The notes: generated from the sequence alone by a model not told the origin. Counted from the stretch's first letter, positions 27,171 through 35,915 are shown. The stretch: DNA of 64,000 nucleotides from Sedimentitalea arenosa (GCF_016428585.1 NZ_JAELVR010000011.1:62001-126000); one strand, 5' to 3'. Numbers and translations are program-made.

Positions 27171-28355
27171 TCAGAGAACGACGATATCCAGCGGCGGGAA
27201 ACCGTTGAACCCGACCGAGGCATAGGTCGAGGTATATGCACCGCAGTTGCGGATCAGGAACCGGTCTCCGGCACGCAGACCCAGCGGCAGCGCGACCGGA
27301 CGCTTCTCGTACAGAACATCGGCACTGTCACAAGAGGGTCCGGCAAGGATGCAGGCTCCAGTCTCTTCGTGGTCCCGGTCGGTCACGAACTGGTAGCGGA
27401 TCGCCTCGTCCATGGTTTCGGCCAGGCCCGAGAACTTGCCGATGTCCAGGTAGACCCAGCGATACATGTCGTTGTCGGACTTTCGGCTCACCAGCAGCAC
27501 TTCTGCCGCGATCATGCCGGCCTCCGCGACCAGCCCCCGGCCCGGCTCGGCCATGATCTGGGACACGTCGCCGAAACGGGCGGAGATGAGCTCCATCACC
27601 TTGGCGGCGTAGGGCGTCGGCGCTTCGATCTCTTCACCGTAAAAGGCCGGAAATCCACCGCCGATGTTCAACAGGGTGAGGTCGTGGCCGGCGGCGCGGG
27701 CGGCATGCCAGATTTCCGCCACCTGATCGAGCGTCGTGGTCCACATCTCGGCGCGCCGGGTCTGGCTGCCGACATGGAAGGAGAAACCGACCGGCGACAG
27801 CCCCAGTGCAACGGAGAGGTCGAGCAGTGCGATCGCCTTGTCCCGGGCGCAACCGAACTTGCGGCTGAGCGGCCAGTCGGCCTCGGAGGCATCGACGATC
27901 AGGCGAATATAGACCCGCGCGCCGGGGGCGTGCTCGGCGATCTTTTCCAGCTCTTCCTCGGCATCGGCGGCGAACAGGGTCACGCCGGCATGATGCGCGA
28001 AGGCAATGTCGGAGGCCCGCTTCACGGTGTTGCCGAAGGAAATGCGCGCCGGCTCGGCCCCCTGCGACAGGCACAGTTCGATCTCGGCCCGGCTGGCTGC
28101 ATCGAAGCCCGAACCGAGGTTGACCAGTTCCTCGATGATCTCGCGCTGCGGGTTCGCCTTGACGGCGTAGTGGATATGCGCACGGCCGAGACCCGCTTTC
28201 AGAGCGCGATACTGGCGCGCGACGGCATCGATATCCAGAACCAGCGTCGGACGATCAAACCGTGTGGTGCGCAGAAAGGCTTCGATGCGGGAGGCGGGCG
28301 ATGCAGCAGGCGCAACAGTGGTGACAGCCGACAAGTCGGTTACGATAGCGTTCAT
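27171..28355 (-). CDS. Ornithine/lysine decarboxylase (PLP fold-type III)
   Basis: A 394-aa eukaryotic-type (alanine-racemase fold) basic amino acid decarboxylase that makes putrescine and/or cadaverine. The PLP lysine is in YAVKANPQ near residue 64, the Gly loop in NIGGGFP near 223, EPGRGLVAEAG near 261, and the catalytic Cys in GPSCDSADVLYE near 340. The start at 28355 (MNAIVTDLS) has TTGGAGA at good distance. Ornithine is the likeliest substrate; it cannot be separated from lysine by inspection. Confidence 0.88.
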   Translation of the reverse strand: MNAIVTDLSAVTTVAPAASPASRIEAFLRTTRFDRPTLVLDIDAVARQYRALKAGLGRAHIHYAVKANPQREIIEELVNLGSGFDAASRAEIELCLSQGAEPARISFGNTVKRASDIAFAHHAGVTLFAADAEEELEKIAEHAPGARVYIRLIVDASEADWPLSRKFGCARDKAIALLDLSVALGLSPVGFSFHVGSQTRRAEMWTTTLDQVAEIWHAARAAGHDLTLLNIGGGFPAFYGEEIEAPTPYAAKVMELISARFGDVSQIMAEPGRGLVAEAGMIAAEVLLVSRKSDNDMYRWVYLDIGKFSGLAETMDEAIRYQFVTDRDHEETGACILAGPSCDSADVLYEKRPVALPLGLRAGDRFLIRNCGAYTSTYASVGFNGFPPLDIVVL

Positions 28356-28480
28356 GGTCATCTCCAATAGACCCGGCCATATATGACCGCTCAGTTCCAT
28401 TCAGAGACGTTACCGTCGCTACGTAACCATGGGGGTTTCACCCTTGGGACAGAGGCGCGTGCGTTGGCGTCTTATCCGCG
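28356..28480 (-). ncRNA. Structured 5' leader of the decarboxylase gene, possible speF-type element
   Basis: The leader contains stretches that can fold alternatively: CCC-AA-GGG versus GGGT-GAA-ACCC around 28430-28450, and GTTAC/GTAAC with a 9-base loop at 28409-28427. The speF RNA motif is known upstream of this class of decarboxylase in alphaproteobacteria, and location and size fit. I cannot confirm the consensus by eye. Confidence 0.35.
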
Positions 28481-28520
28481 CATATCGGATCAAACCCGAT
28501 TCCGATCAAGAGGAAAAATG
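28451..28520. repeat. Diverged direct repeat, copy 1
   Basis: This segment matches 29509-29578 at 54 of 70 positions without gaps (my count), in the same orientation. The best-conserved block is CGATCAAGAGG near its right end. On the minus strand both copies can be read as a hydrophobic peptide (FFLLIGIG.. here). The two copies flank the cyclase pseudogene. Confidence 0.7.
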
Positions 28521-28721
28521 CGAAGCTGTCTAATTATTTTGGCACACGGGCTTTGCGACAGGGCACGTTGCGCTTGCGCCACAGAGTCGCGGACCGATTG
28601 CCGGTTTTTCGTGGACCCATCCACCGAAAGCACCGCGGCGACAAGACCGTTCGCCCTGCGTGCGATACGCCCGAAACGGAAAACCTGCAGGATTCATCGC
28701 AAAACATGCTAAAGTTGAAAC

Positions 28722-29431
28722 GTGTCCGATACCCCGGCCCATTCCCGGCGTCTTGCAGCCATCGTCGTATCCGACGTCGTCGGATATTCGCGGCTGGTCG
28801 GACAGGATGAGGCGGGCACCGTCGCCGCCTTGCGGGACCTGCGCCGCGACCTGATCGAACCGCTTCTGAAGCAGCACAACGGGCGGTTCGTGAAACTGAT
28901 GGGCGATGGCGCGTTGGCGAGTTCGCCTCCATCGTCGATGCGGTGACGTTTCCCGTCGACTTGCAGCGCGCGATGGCCCCGCGTAACGTGCCACTGCCCG
29001 AGCCACGACACATCACTCTGCGCATGGCATTTTCCGGCGATTGGGATGGCGGCGTGGCCTTGATCGACAAGGCATTTGCATTCAACGTCTCGGTGGTTCC
29101 AAACGTCGCGTACTACGCGACGGCCAAGCACCACTACGTGCGTGGAGAATACCCCGAGGCCATCGCCGAGTTCCGCAAGACCTTCATTCCGGGCTTCTGG
29201 CTGAATGACCTCGTATCGGCCTGTACCTATGCCGCCTGGGGCAAGCAGGAGGAAGCCGAGACAGCCGCCGCCGAACTGCTGAAGAAGCGCCCCGACTTCG
29301 TGATCGAGGATGCGCTGGTCTTCTATCGGAAATGGCAGGTCCAGAACAGCTATCTTGAGAAGATGGCCGCCGTTCTGCGCCAAGCCGGCCAGCCCTCACG
29401 CGCGGACCCGGCACAGCAGGCCAGAAACTGA
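28722..29431 (+). pseudogene. Class III adenylate/guanylate cyclase with TPR tail, frameshifted and internally deleted
   Basis: The 5' part (GTG at 28722) encodes a class III cyclase start: IVVSDVVGYSRLV near residue 14 and FVKLMGDGAL near 57. At about 28918 one base is missing; the next frame resumes EFASIVDAVTFPVDLQRAM. After ITLRM (about 29027) the rest of the cyclase domain and several TPRs are absent and the sequence jumps to a C-terminal TPR-like end (GDWDGGVALIDKAFAFNV onward). Intact relatives exceed 500 aa, so this is a remnant that cannot make an active enzyme. Confidence 0.85.
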
Positions 29432-29508
29432 CGCCGGTTAGACCGTGCCGTCGAGCATCATGGTCTTGATCCCGGCAATCGCGAGGAGTGGATTCAGGAT
29501 CTTGAAGC

Positions 29509-29578
29509 AGAGATGCGTGCGTTGGTGCCGTGCTCGCGCACATCAGAACCAAGCCGATTGCGATCAAGAGGATATATG
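29509..29578. repeat. Diverged direct repeat, copy 2
   Basis: Partner of 28451-28520, 77% identical over 70 ungapped bases and about 1.06 kb away in the same orientation. Its minus-strand reading, YILLIAIGLVLMCAS, parallels that of copy 1. It lies between the cyclase pseudogene and a small membrane protein gene. Confidence 0.7.
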
Positions 29579-29598
29579 TGGAGAACTGTAGGCACCTG

Positions 29599-29826
29599 TC
29601 ATCGGTCGTTCCGCGGCGATCCCTGTGGCGGACGCGCAACGCATTCGCGGGGCGGCTCGCCATCCGACGTGCGCATCTCGCCGCCGCAGGCGACACAGTT
29701 GAAATGTCCCGGTCCCGCGGCTCGGTTCGCCCGCCAGCGGCAGTGCCGCGTCAGGGTGCTGTCACGGTTTCGCCAGTAGACATACGCGATCAGGGCGACG
29801 ACCAGAGGGACCAGCAGGATCAACAT
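29599..29826 (-). CDS. Small membrane protein with a Cys-pair domain, unknown function
   Basis: A 75-aa protein with one N-terminal transmembrane helix (MLILLVPLVVALIAYVYW) followed by a basic stretch and CVACGGEM, which with the later Cys may bind metal. Similar short one-helix proteins with a C-terminal CxxC segment occur in Rhodobacteraceae, without known function. It lies 42 bp downstream of a 49-codon gene on the same strand. Confidence 0.6.
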   Translation of the reverse strand: MLILLVPLVVALIAYVYWRNRDSTLTRHCRWRANRAAGPGHFNCVACGGEMRTSDGEPPRECVARPPQGSPRNDR

Positions 29827-29868
29827 GGTGCAATCCCGCTGGCCCTGATGTCGTTCGCATCATGCCGA

Positions 29869-30018
29869 TCAAGCCGCCGGCGCATGTTCGTAGTATTCAG
29901 GCGTCTCTTGCCGAGAGTCCCCGTGCATCGCGTCCGGCGTGTAGTAGGCATAGGCCTGCTCAAGCAGTTCAAGGGCTTCACGGGCTTTGGCGTTGGGCAG
30001 TTTTACCAGGGTTTTCAT
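29869..30018 (-). CDS. 49-aa protein of unknown function
   Basis: A short gene with ATG at 30018 and a clear GGAG Shine-Dalgarno. The product begins MKTLVKLPNAKAREALELLE, an amphipathic helix, then a Tyr-rich part (QAYAYYTPDA; PEYYEHAPAA). Codon use is typical of the genome. I do not recognise the family. It is probably cotranscribed with the small membrane protein downstream and lies 90 bp from a perfect 19-bp palindrome. Confidence 0.6.
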   Translation of the reverse strand: MKTLVKLPNAKAREALELLEQAYAYYTPDAMHGDSRQETPEYYEHAPAA

Positions 30019-30107
30019 GGACTTCTCCGAGGGTTTGTCTCCCTCCCCACGGACTAGGTAATACGCTCATTCGCGCTTTGCACCCTCTGTTCGGGCAAAA
30101 ACTGCCC

Positions 30108-30126
30108 TTGTGACCCAAGGTCACAA
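30108..30126. promoter_or_regulatory. Perfect 19-bp palindrome, candidate operator
   Basis: TTGTGACCCAAGGTCACAA has 8-bp perfect arms around CAA. It lies just past the ZIP gene stop and 90 bp upstream of the 49-aa gene, so it may control the latter. TGTGA/TCACA half-sites recall the CRP/FNR superfamily, but the 7-bp spacing differs from the usual 6. Confidence 0.5.
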
Positions 30127-30137
30127 ATCGGAACGGA

Positions 30138-30854
30138 TCAGGGCAGCATCAGGTGACCGGCCAACCCCAGGGCGAACCCTGCAACCGCGCCCAGCGGCGG
30201 CGACCAGTGACGTTCCAGCGGAACCTGCGGAGCGACATCCTCGAACAGCAAGTAGAGGATGCCACCGCTCGCGAACATCATCATCGCGCCCAGGACGCTG
30301 GGATCGTCGACCAGGTAAACTTGTCCCAGATACGCCGCGAGGGGGCCGACGGGCACCATCAACAGGAACAGCAGGAACAGCCGACGACGCGACGCGCCCC
30401 AGGTCTGGGCCATTTCGCGAAATGCGTTGAACCCTTCCGGCAGGTTCTGCAAGGCGATCAGCGCCGCCATCAGGATCGCCAGAGACAGGTTGTCGGCCAG
30501 CAAGGCTCCGAGCGCCATCGCCTCGGGAACATAGTCGAGCATCATCGCCAGGAACTGCGCCGCATGCCCGCCCCTTGCCGCAAGAAGGCGGTCGATCGCG
30601 AAGAACACCACCCCGCCCAGAACGAACCAGATGAGTGCGGGCGTCGCGGCCAGCCGGTGGCTACCCTCGGGCACCAGCACAAGCGCGACCGCCGAGATCA
30701 GCGCCCCGGCCCCGAAGGCGACAACGGTATGGCGGAATTCTTCCTGCAGCCAGCCGGGCAACAGGCGGTCATAAGTCGAGAGGGCGGCACCAATGGGGAT
30801 TGAAGCGCCGGCCAGCGTGGCCAGCGCCATGGCGATGTAGAATTCGTCGTTCAT
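30138..30854 (-). CDS. ZIP-family divalent metal transporter
   Basis: A 238-aa inner-membrane transporter with eight hydrophobic segments. The ZIP metal-site helices are visible: DYVPEAMALGALLAD in TM4 and ALQNLPEGFNAF in TM5 (Gln where many have His). Zinc or another divalent metal is the likely substrate. The start at 30854 lies 23 bp downstream of the sdhB stop, so the gene may be cotranscribed with sdh. Confidence 0.82.
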   Translation of the reverse strand: MNDEFYIAMALATLAGASIPIGAALSTYDRLLPGWLQEEFRHTVVAFGAGALISAVALVLVPEGSHRLAATPALIWFVLGGVVFFAIDRLLAARGGHAAQFLAMMLDYVPEAMALGALLADNLSLAILMAALIALQNLPEGFNAFREMAQTWGASRRRLFLLFLLMVPVGPLAAYLGQVYLVDDPSVLGAMMMFASGGILYLLFEDVAPQVPLERHWSPPLGAVAGFALGLAGHLMLP

Positions 30855-30877
30855 CCCCAGCTCCGGCTGGCCAAGGC

Positions 30878-31657
30878 TTATATGGTGCGCTCGACCATCA
30901 TCTTCTTGATCTCGGCGATAGCCTTGGCCGGGTTCAGACCCTTGGGGCAGGTCTTGGCGCAGTTCATGATCGTATGGCAGCGATACAGCTTGAACGGATC
31001 TTCCAGGTCGTCCAGCCGTTCGCCGGTCGCCTCGTCGCGTGAATCGATGATCCAGCGATAGGCATGCAGCAGCGCCGCCGGGCCCAGATACCGGTCGCTG
31101 TTCCACCAATAGCTCGGGCAGGCGGTCGAACAGGACGCGCACATGACGCATTCATACAGACCGTCAAGCTTCTTGCGGTCTTCGATCGACTGCTTCCACT
31201 CCTTCGCCGGGCGATTGGTCTTGGTTTCAAGCCACGGCATGATGCTCGCATGCTGGGCATAGAAAAGCGTGAGGTCCGGGATCAGGTCCTTGACCACTTC
31301 CATGTGCGGCAGCGGATAGATCTTCACGTCACCCTTGATCTCGTCCAGCCCGTAGATGCACGCCAGCGTGTTGATCCCGTCGATGTTCATCGCGCAGGAT
31401 CCGCAGATGCCTTCGCGGCAGGACCGGCGAAAGGTCAGGGTGGGGTCGATCTCGTTCTTGATCTTGATCAGCGCGTCCAGAACCATCGGGCCGCACTTGT
31501 CCATGTCGATGAAATACGTGTCGACGCGCGGATTCTGTCCATCATCCGGGTTCCAGCGGTAAATCTGGAACTTGCGGATATTGGTCGCGCCCTCGGGCTT
31601 GGGCCACGTCTTGCCGGTCGTGATGCGGCTGTTCTTGGGCAGGGTCAGTTGAACCAT
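30878..31657 (-). CDS. sdhB: Succinate dehydrogenase iron-sulfur subunit
   Basis: The 259-aa electron-transfer subunit of complex II. The [2Fe-2S] site is [15 protein letters not shown] near residues 80-94. The [4Fe-4S] and [3Fe-4S] sites are [16 protein letters not shown] near 172 and [17 protein letters not shown] near 229. It sits on the cytoplasmic face with SdhA. It is separated from sdhA by a glycosyltransferase gene and 184 bp of non-coding sequence. Confidence 0.97.
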   Translation of the reverse strand: MVQLTLPKNSRITTGKTWPKPEGATNIRKFQIYRWNPDDGQNPRVDTYFIDMDKCGPMVLDALIKIKNEIDPTLTFRRSCREGICGSCAMNIDGINTLACIYGLDEIKGDVKIYPLPHMEVVKDLIPDLTLFYAQHASIMPWLETKTNRPAKEWKQSIEDRKKLDGLYECVMCASCSTACPSYWWNSDRYLGPAALLHAYRWIIDSRDEATGERLDDLEDPFKLYRCHTIMNCAKTCPKGLNPAKAIAEIKKMMVERTI

Positions 31658-31841
31658 GGAAATGCCTCCTGGTAGATGGCGACCTCTGGGACCAGAGGTG
31701 AGAATGAGAGCGGCGTGGACGGGACGAAACTGGGGCGAGAGCAGGCAAAGCGGCGATGTACCGATGACGGAACCACACCCGCCGTCACCGGCGTGGCCTC
31801 ATGAACGGAAAAAAGCATGTCACGGGATTGATCGATCTGAC

Positions 31842-33074
31842 TCATGGAGCTGCAGACCTCGCTACATCGACGGTTTCGGTTCGGCGTTGCAAGTTCCATG
31901 ACATCTTTATCGGATAGGTCGGCGGTTCACGGAACGTCCACCTGTTAACTCGGGCCTGTTTCCGAAGTTTTCTCGCTGTCTTGTCGCGAGTGTCCGCAAA
32001 CGAGATCCGAGCATGGTCGCGATACATGGATGTAAGCGTCCGTTCGAGGCGTATCTGCTTTCGGAACTCGACATCCTTGGATGCTTTGCGGAACCGCAGC
32101 GTTCGGTCGGGACTGTTCTTCATATCCGACAGCTCGCGCAGGATCTTTCTTATCCCGGCTTCCAAACGAAACCGCTCCGGAAAGTCAGCCTGCATTTTCA
32201 GCGCAAAATCCCTTGCCGCTTCATAGCCATCAAGGATTTCCTTGCACAGCGCGTCCGCCGAACGCCTTTGACGACTGTCACGACCGCTGAAATTGTACCA
32301 CTCGGCCTTGTCCATGATTTGCGCGTCATGCAACCAGCCACACCCACCGAAGCAGTCGTAACACATCACAGCGCGCCCCGCGCGCAGGGCGTATTGGACG
32401 GTCTTTCCAATGGTCAGCACGGCATCGTGCTCGACCAGAAGTTCTGGCGTCAGCCGCCGCTGTTGCCCTTCGAACCCTAGAAAACTGACCTCGACACCGC
32501 TTTCCGCAAGCATCGAAATCGCCTCCGTCACTTCTTCGGGTGGATGATTGGAAACCAGAAGCAAACGCTTCAGTTTCCGGGATGGCGCGGGCGTTGCCGC
32601 CGCAAAACTTTCCGGGGCAGGGTTTGGAAATACCCGAAGCCGATCATCTTCCAGACCGAATTCACGCATCGCCACAGTCGTTTCCGGTGAATTCGTCAGA
32701 ATCAGATCCGCGAGGCGTTGTTCTGCAAAAGGCCCCGGGGCTTCCAACGGGTGAAACGCCGACAGGTGCATGCACAGGAGCGCCGGCCATGAATCCGAAG
32801 CCAGACCGGCGTCCAGAAGATCTTCCGAGATCATACCGACCATTTGATGCAAACAGATTACCAGGTCAGCCTTGGAAAAATCCACGGTGCCTGGCTGGAA
32901 CTCCGCGACCCTGAAGCCATCGACGCGATCGGGGCACATGCTCTCGTCCAGCAAGACGGCATAGAATTCAACGGTCCATCCCTCTCCGAAAAGCCATTCC
33001 GCAATTTCGGCCAGCACGATTTCCGATCCAGCAAGCTGGTGGAACTGGTTCGTCAAGAGCACTGCGTGCGGCAT
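31842..33074 (-). CDS. Glycosyltransferase-like protein inserted between sdhA and sdhB
   Basis: A 410-aa protein resembling GT-B glycosyltransferases of family 4/1 type. The N-terminal part has VLLTNQFHQLAGSEIVLAEIAEWL, typical of a GT4 donor-loop start, followed by TNSPETTVAMREFG and VFPNPAP linker motifs. The middle has LLLVSNHPPEEV, and the last 100 residues are strongly basic. The acceptor is unknown. The start has no strong Shine-Dalgarno and base composition looks lower in GC than the flanking sdh genes, suggesting acquisition. It has no evident link to respiration. Confidence 0.72.
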   Translation of the reverse strand: MPHAVLLTNQFHQLAGSEIVLAEIAEWLFGEGWTVEFYAVLLDESMCPDRVDGFRVAEFQPGTVDFSKADLVICLHQMVGMISEDLLDAGLASDSWPALLCMHLSAFHPLEAPGPFAEQRLADLILTNSPETTVAMREFGLEDDRLRVFPNPAPESFAAATPAPSRKLKRLLLVSNHPPEEVTEAISMLAESGVEVSFLGFEGQQRRLTPELLVEHDAVLTIGKTVQYALRAGRAVMCYDCFGGCGWLHDAQIMDKAEWYNFSGRDSRQRRSADALCKEILDGYEAARDFALKMQADFPERFRLEAGIRKILRELSDMKNSPDRTLRFRKASKDVEFRKQIRLERTLTSMYRDHARISFADTRDKTARKLRKQARVNRWTFREPPTYPIKMSWNLQRRTETVDVARSAAP

Positions 33075-33131
33075 TAATTCAGAGGTCCTCGCGACGCGTC
33101 ATTCGGCACGCCTGGAAATGGCCAATACTCG

Positions 33132-34937
33132 TCAGAACGTCCGCGCCTTGGGCGCGATCTTCTTCAGTTCGATGCCGCCCTCGGATTCGGTCGTCAGCGG
33201 GTCGACAACGACGGGGCGATAGGACAGCGAAACGTCCTTGCCGTTGACACGGCTGATCGTGTGCACGCGCCAGTTCTCGTCGTCGCGCTTCTCGAAATCC
33301 TCGTGCGCGTGGGCGCCGCGGCTTTCGTGCCGCGCCTCGGCCCCGGCGATGGTCGCCAACGCGTTCGGCATGAGGTTGGTCAGTTCCAGCGTCTCCATAA
33401 GGTCGCTGTTCCAGACCAGGCTGCGGTCGGTGACCTTGAGATCGCCAAGCCGCTCGGCGATGGCATCCATCTTCTGTACGCCCTCGGCCAGCGTCTTGGA
33501 GGTGCGGAACACGGCGGCGTCGGCCTGCATCGTCTTCTGCATCTCCAGCCGCAAGTCCGCGGTCGGTGTTCCCCCATCGGCGTAGCGCAGCCCGTCGAAG
33601 CGGTCAAAGGCGGCATCGACAGAGGCCTGGTTCAGCCTGGGATTGGGCGCATCGGCGTCGACCACCTTGCCCGCGCGGATCGCCGCGGCGCGCCCGAACA
33701 CCACGAGGTCGATCAGAGAGTTCGACCCCAGCCGGTTGGCCCCGTGCACCGAGGCACAGCCTGCCTCGCCCACGGCCATCAGGCCCGGCACCACGGCGTT
33801 CTGGTCCTTCTCGGTCGGGTTCAGCACCTCGCCCCAGTAGTTCGTCGGAATGCCGCCCATGTTGTAATGCACGGTCGGCAGAACCGGGATCGGTTCTTTC
33901 GTCACGTCGACACCGGCAAAGATCTTGGCGCTTTCCGAGATGCCCGGCAGGCGTTCATGCAGCGCCTCGGGCGGCAGGTGCGACAGATTCAGGTGGATGT
34001 GATCGCCATCCGGCCCGACTCCACGTCCTTCGCGGATTTCCATCGTCATCGACCGGCTGACATAGTCCCGCGGCGCCAGATCCTTGTAGTTGGGCGCGTA
34101 GCGTTCCATGAACCGCTCGCCCTCGGAATTGGTGAGGTATCCGCCTTCGCCCCGCGCGCCTTCGGTGATCAGGCAGCCCGACCCGTAGATGCCGGTCGGA
34201 TGGAACTGCACGAATTCCATGTCCTGCAAGGGCAAACCGGCCCGAGCCACCATACCGCCGCCATCGCCGGTGCAGGTATGCGCCGAGGTCGCGCTGAAAT
34301 AGGCGCGGCCATAGCCGCCGGTGGCCAGCACGACCATCTTGGCGTTGAACACGTGCATGGTGCCGTCATCCAGCTTCCAGCAGACGACACCCTGGCATTG
34401 CCCGTCCTCGGACATGATCAGGTCGATGGCGAAATACTCTACATAGAACTCGGCCTTCTGCTTCAGGCTCTGTCCATAGAGCGTGTGCAGGATCGCATGG
34501 CCGGTGCGGTCGGCGGCGGCGCAGGTGCGCTGCACCGGCGGGCCTTCGCCGAATTCAGTGGTGTGGCCGCCGAAGGGGCGCTGATAGATCTTGCCCTCCT
34601 CGGTGCGCGAAAACGGCACGCCGTAATGCTCCAGCTCATACACCGCCTTGGGCGCTTCGCGGGCGAGGTATTCCATCGCATCGGTATCGCCCAGCCAGTC
34701 CGACCCCTTCACGGTGTCGTACATGTGCCACTGCCAGTTGTCCGGCCCCATGTTCGACAGCGACGCCGCGATGCCGCCCTGCGCGGCCACCGTGTGGCTG
34801 CGGGTGGGGAACACCTTGGTCACGCAGGCGGTGCGCAGGCCCTGTTCGGCCATGCCGAGCGTCGCGCGCAGACCGGCGCCCCCGGCCCCGACAACAACCA
34901 CGTCATATTCATGTGTTTCGTATTCGTAAGCAGCCAT
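33132..34937 (-). CDS. sdhA: Succinate dehydrogenase flavoprotein subunit
   Basis: The 601-aa catalytic subunit of complex II, oxidising succinate to fumarate with covalent FAD. The dinucleotide fold [15 protein letters not shown] is at residues 14-28, the FAD-attachment His in [10 protein letters not shown] near 47, the substrate loop in HTCTGDGGG near 220, and [11 protein letters not shown] near 400. It is followed by the inserted glycosyltransferase gene rather than sdhB. Confidence 0.98.
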   Translation of the reverse strand: MAAYEYETHEYDVVVVGAGGAGLRATLGMAEQGLRTACVTKVFPTRSHTVAAQGGIAASLSNMGPDNWQWHMYDTVKGSDWLGDTDAMEYLAREAPKAVYELEHYGVPFSRTEEGKIYQRPFGGHTTEFGEGPPVQRTCAAADRTGHAILHTLYGQSLKQKAEFYVEYFAIDLIMSEDGQCQGVVCWKLDDGTMHVFNAKMVVLATGGYGRAYFSATSAHTCTGDGGGMVARAGLPLQDMEFVQFHPTGIYGSGCLITEGARGEGGYLTNSEGERFMERYAPNYKDLAPRDYVSRSMTMEIREGRGVGPDGDHIHLNLSHLPPEALHERLPGISESAKIFAGVDVTKEPIPVLPTVHYNMGGIPTNYWGEVLNPTEKDQNAVVPGLMAVGEAGCASVHGANRLGSNSLIDLVVFGRAAAIRAGKVVDADAPNPRLNQASVDAAFDRFDGLRYADGGTPTADLRLEMQKTMQADAAVFRTSKTLAEGVQKMDAIAERLGDLKVTDRSLVWNSDLMETLELTNLMPNALATIAGAEARHESRGAHAHEDFEKRDDENWRVHTISRVNGKDVSLSYRPVVVDPLTTESEGGIELKKIAPKARTF

Positions 34938-34986
34938 GATGTTCAGCGTCTTTCGTTCGGAGTGACAGCGCGAAGCGCCTCAGCAG

Positions 34987-35358
34987 TTAGAGCGCGATCC
35001 GCGCGATGGCAAACAGACCGGTGGCCGCCGCCGCGTAGGACAGGCAGATGACGCCGATGATCAGCACCTTCTGGGCCAAACCATGGACGTAGTCCTCGAT
35101 CAGAACCTGTGCGCCGTCCTTGAAGTGCATGAACCCGACCACGATGGTCAGGGCGGCGACGATGGCCGGGAAGGGGCGGGCGAAATAGGCGACCACCTCG
35201 GCATGGGGCCTGCCCAGCATCGACCCGACCATGAAGACGAACAGCGGGACCAGAACCAGCAGCCCGACCGAACTGACCTTCATCGCCCAGGCGTGGGCGG
35301 TTCCGGATTTCGCCGAGCCCATGCCCTCGGCGCGTTTGCGATCCGTGAGATAATGCAT
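34987..35358 (-). CDS. sdhD: Succinate dehydrogenase membrane anchor subunit
   Basis: A 123-aa membrane anchor with three helices. The heme/quinone region includes HFKDGAQVLIEDYVHG near residues 79-94, with a ligand-candidate His. It lies 10 bp after sdhC and 49 bp before sdhA, in the normal order. Confidence 0.92.
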   Translation of the reverse strand: MHYLTDRKRAEGMGSAKSGTAHAWAMKVSSVGLLVLVPLFVFMVGSMLGRPHAEVVAYFARPFPAIVAALTIVVGFMHFKDGAQVLIEDYVHGLAQKVLIIGVICLSYAAAATGLFAIARIAL

Positions 35359-35368
35359 TGATCGCTCC

Positions 35369-35755
35369 TTACTGGATGGCGAAGAGGGTGACCGCGGTCA
35401 GGATGAACGACCCGGCGATGACGGCATAGCCGAGCTTGTAGGCGGTCGGGATGTCGAGACCGACCGCGTTGTCCCAGATCAGGTGACGCACTCCGGCCAG
35501 CAGGTGATACCAGAGCGCCCAGACCGACGCCGCCATGATCAGGTCGCCGATCAGCGACGTGATCACCGCGTCCGCCAGCTCGAAATATTCCGGCGAGGTC
35601 GCCGCGGCGAGGAACCACCACACGATGAGCAGCGATCCCACCAGCAGCGCATTGCCGGTGATCCGGGTCAGGATCGACGTGATCGAGGTCAGCTGCGGGC
35701 GATAGATCGTCAGGTGCGGCGAAAGCGGGCGATTGCTCTTCGTGGCTCCGGCCAT
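35369..35755 (-). CDS. sdhC: Succinate dehydrogenase cytochrome b556 subunit
   Basis: A 128-aa anchor subunit. The N-terminal signature RPLSPHLTIYRPQLTSITSI precedes three helices; the likely heme-ligand His lies in WYHLLAGVRHLIWD near residues 82-95. The start at 35755 (MAGATKSNRP) has GAAGGA upstream; the longer open frame upstream is not coding. A TATAAA in the leader (35789-35794, minus strand) may be the -10 box. Confidence 0.95.
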   Translation of the reverse strand: MAGATKSNRPLSPHLTIYRPQLTSITSILTRITGNALLVGSLLIVWWFLAAATSPEYFELADAVITSLIGDLIMAASVWALWYHLLAGVRHLIWDNAVGLDIPTAYKLGYAVIAGSFILTAVTLFAIQ

Positions 35756-35884
35756 GGTCGGTCCTTCCGTCAAAAACTCTTGGTTGGTTTTATACCTTTT
35801 TTTCCGTCTGTCACCCGCGCGGGAGGGGGAGAGGCGCGGTTTTTTGGCGCGGGTGGACACAAAATTCGGCCGATTCACCATAAC

Positions 35885-35915
35885 TGTGATCACACGCTGG
35901 CAAGCCGTGATCACA
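35885..35915. promoter_or_regulatory. Double GTGATCAC operator upstream of sdhC
   Basis: TGTGATCACA at 35885-35894 and CGTGATCACA at 35906-35915 are two palindromes with centres 21 bp apart, two helical turns. The same pair with the same spacing precedes sucC at 42953-42985, and the second copies share the 15-bp string AAGCCGTGATCACAA. It lies 130-160 bp upstream of the sdhC start. Confidence 0.7.

Larger units (their letters stand above)
28356..28721. other. 366-bp gene-free region with decarboxylase leader and repeat copy 1
   Basis: The left part is the leader of the minus-strand decarboxylase gene and holds the first of two diverged 70-bp direct repeats. The right part, 28521-28721, carries no recognisable gene; the adenylate cyclase pseudogene starts at 28722. 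Confidence 0.6.

Noticed and set aside
29443-29515. A minus-strand segment ending CFKILNPLLAIAGIKTMM.. that resembles the SdhB C terminus ([18 protein letters not shown]..)
   Set aside because: About 13 of 23 residues match, but the region is tiny, lacks any Fe-S motif upstream and the match was found by eye after the fact. It may instead be the end of a decayed membrane protein. A BLASTX would decide.
30108-30126. The palindrome as an FNR or CRP site
   Set aside because: FNR needs TTGAT-N4-ATCAA and CRP TGTGA-N6-TCACA; here the half-sites are TTGTG/CACAA with seven bases between TGTGA and TCACA.
31645-31899. An 84-codon minus-strand frame between the glycosyltransferase and sdhB genes
   Set aside because: It overlaps both genes, lacks a ribosome binding site and has no domain features.
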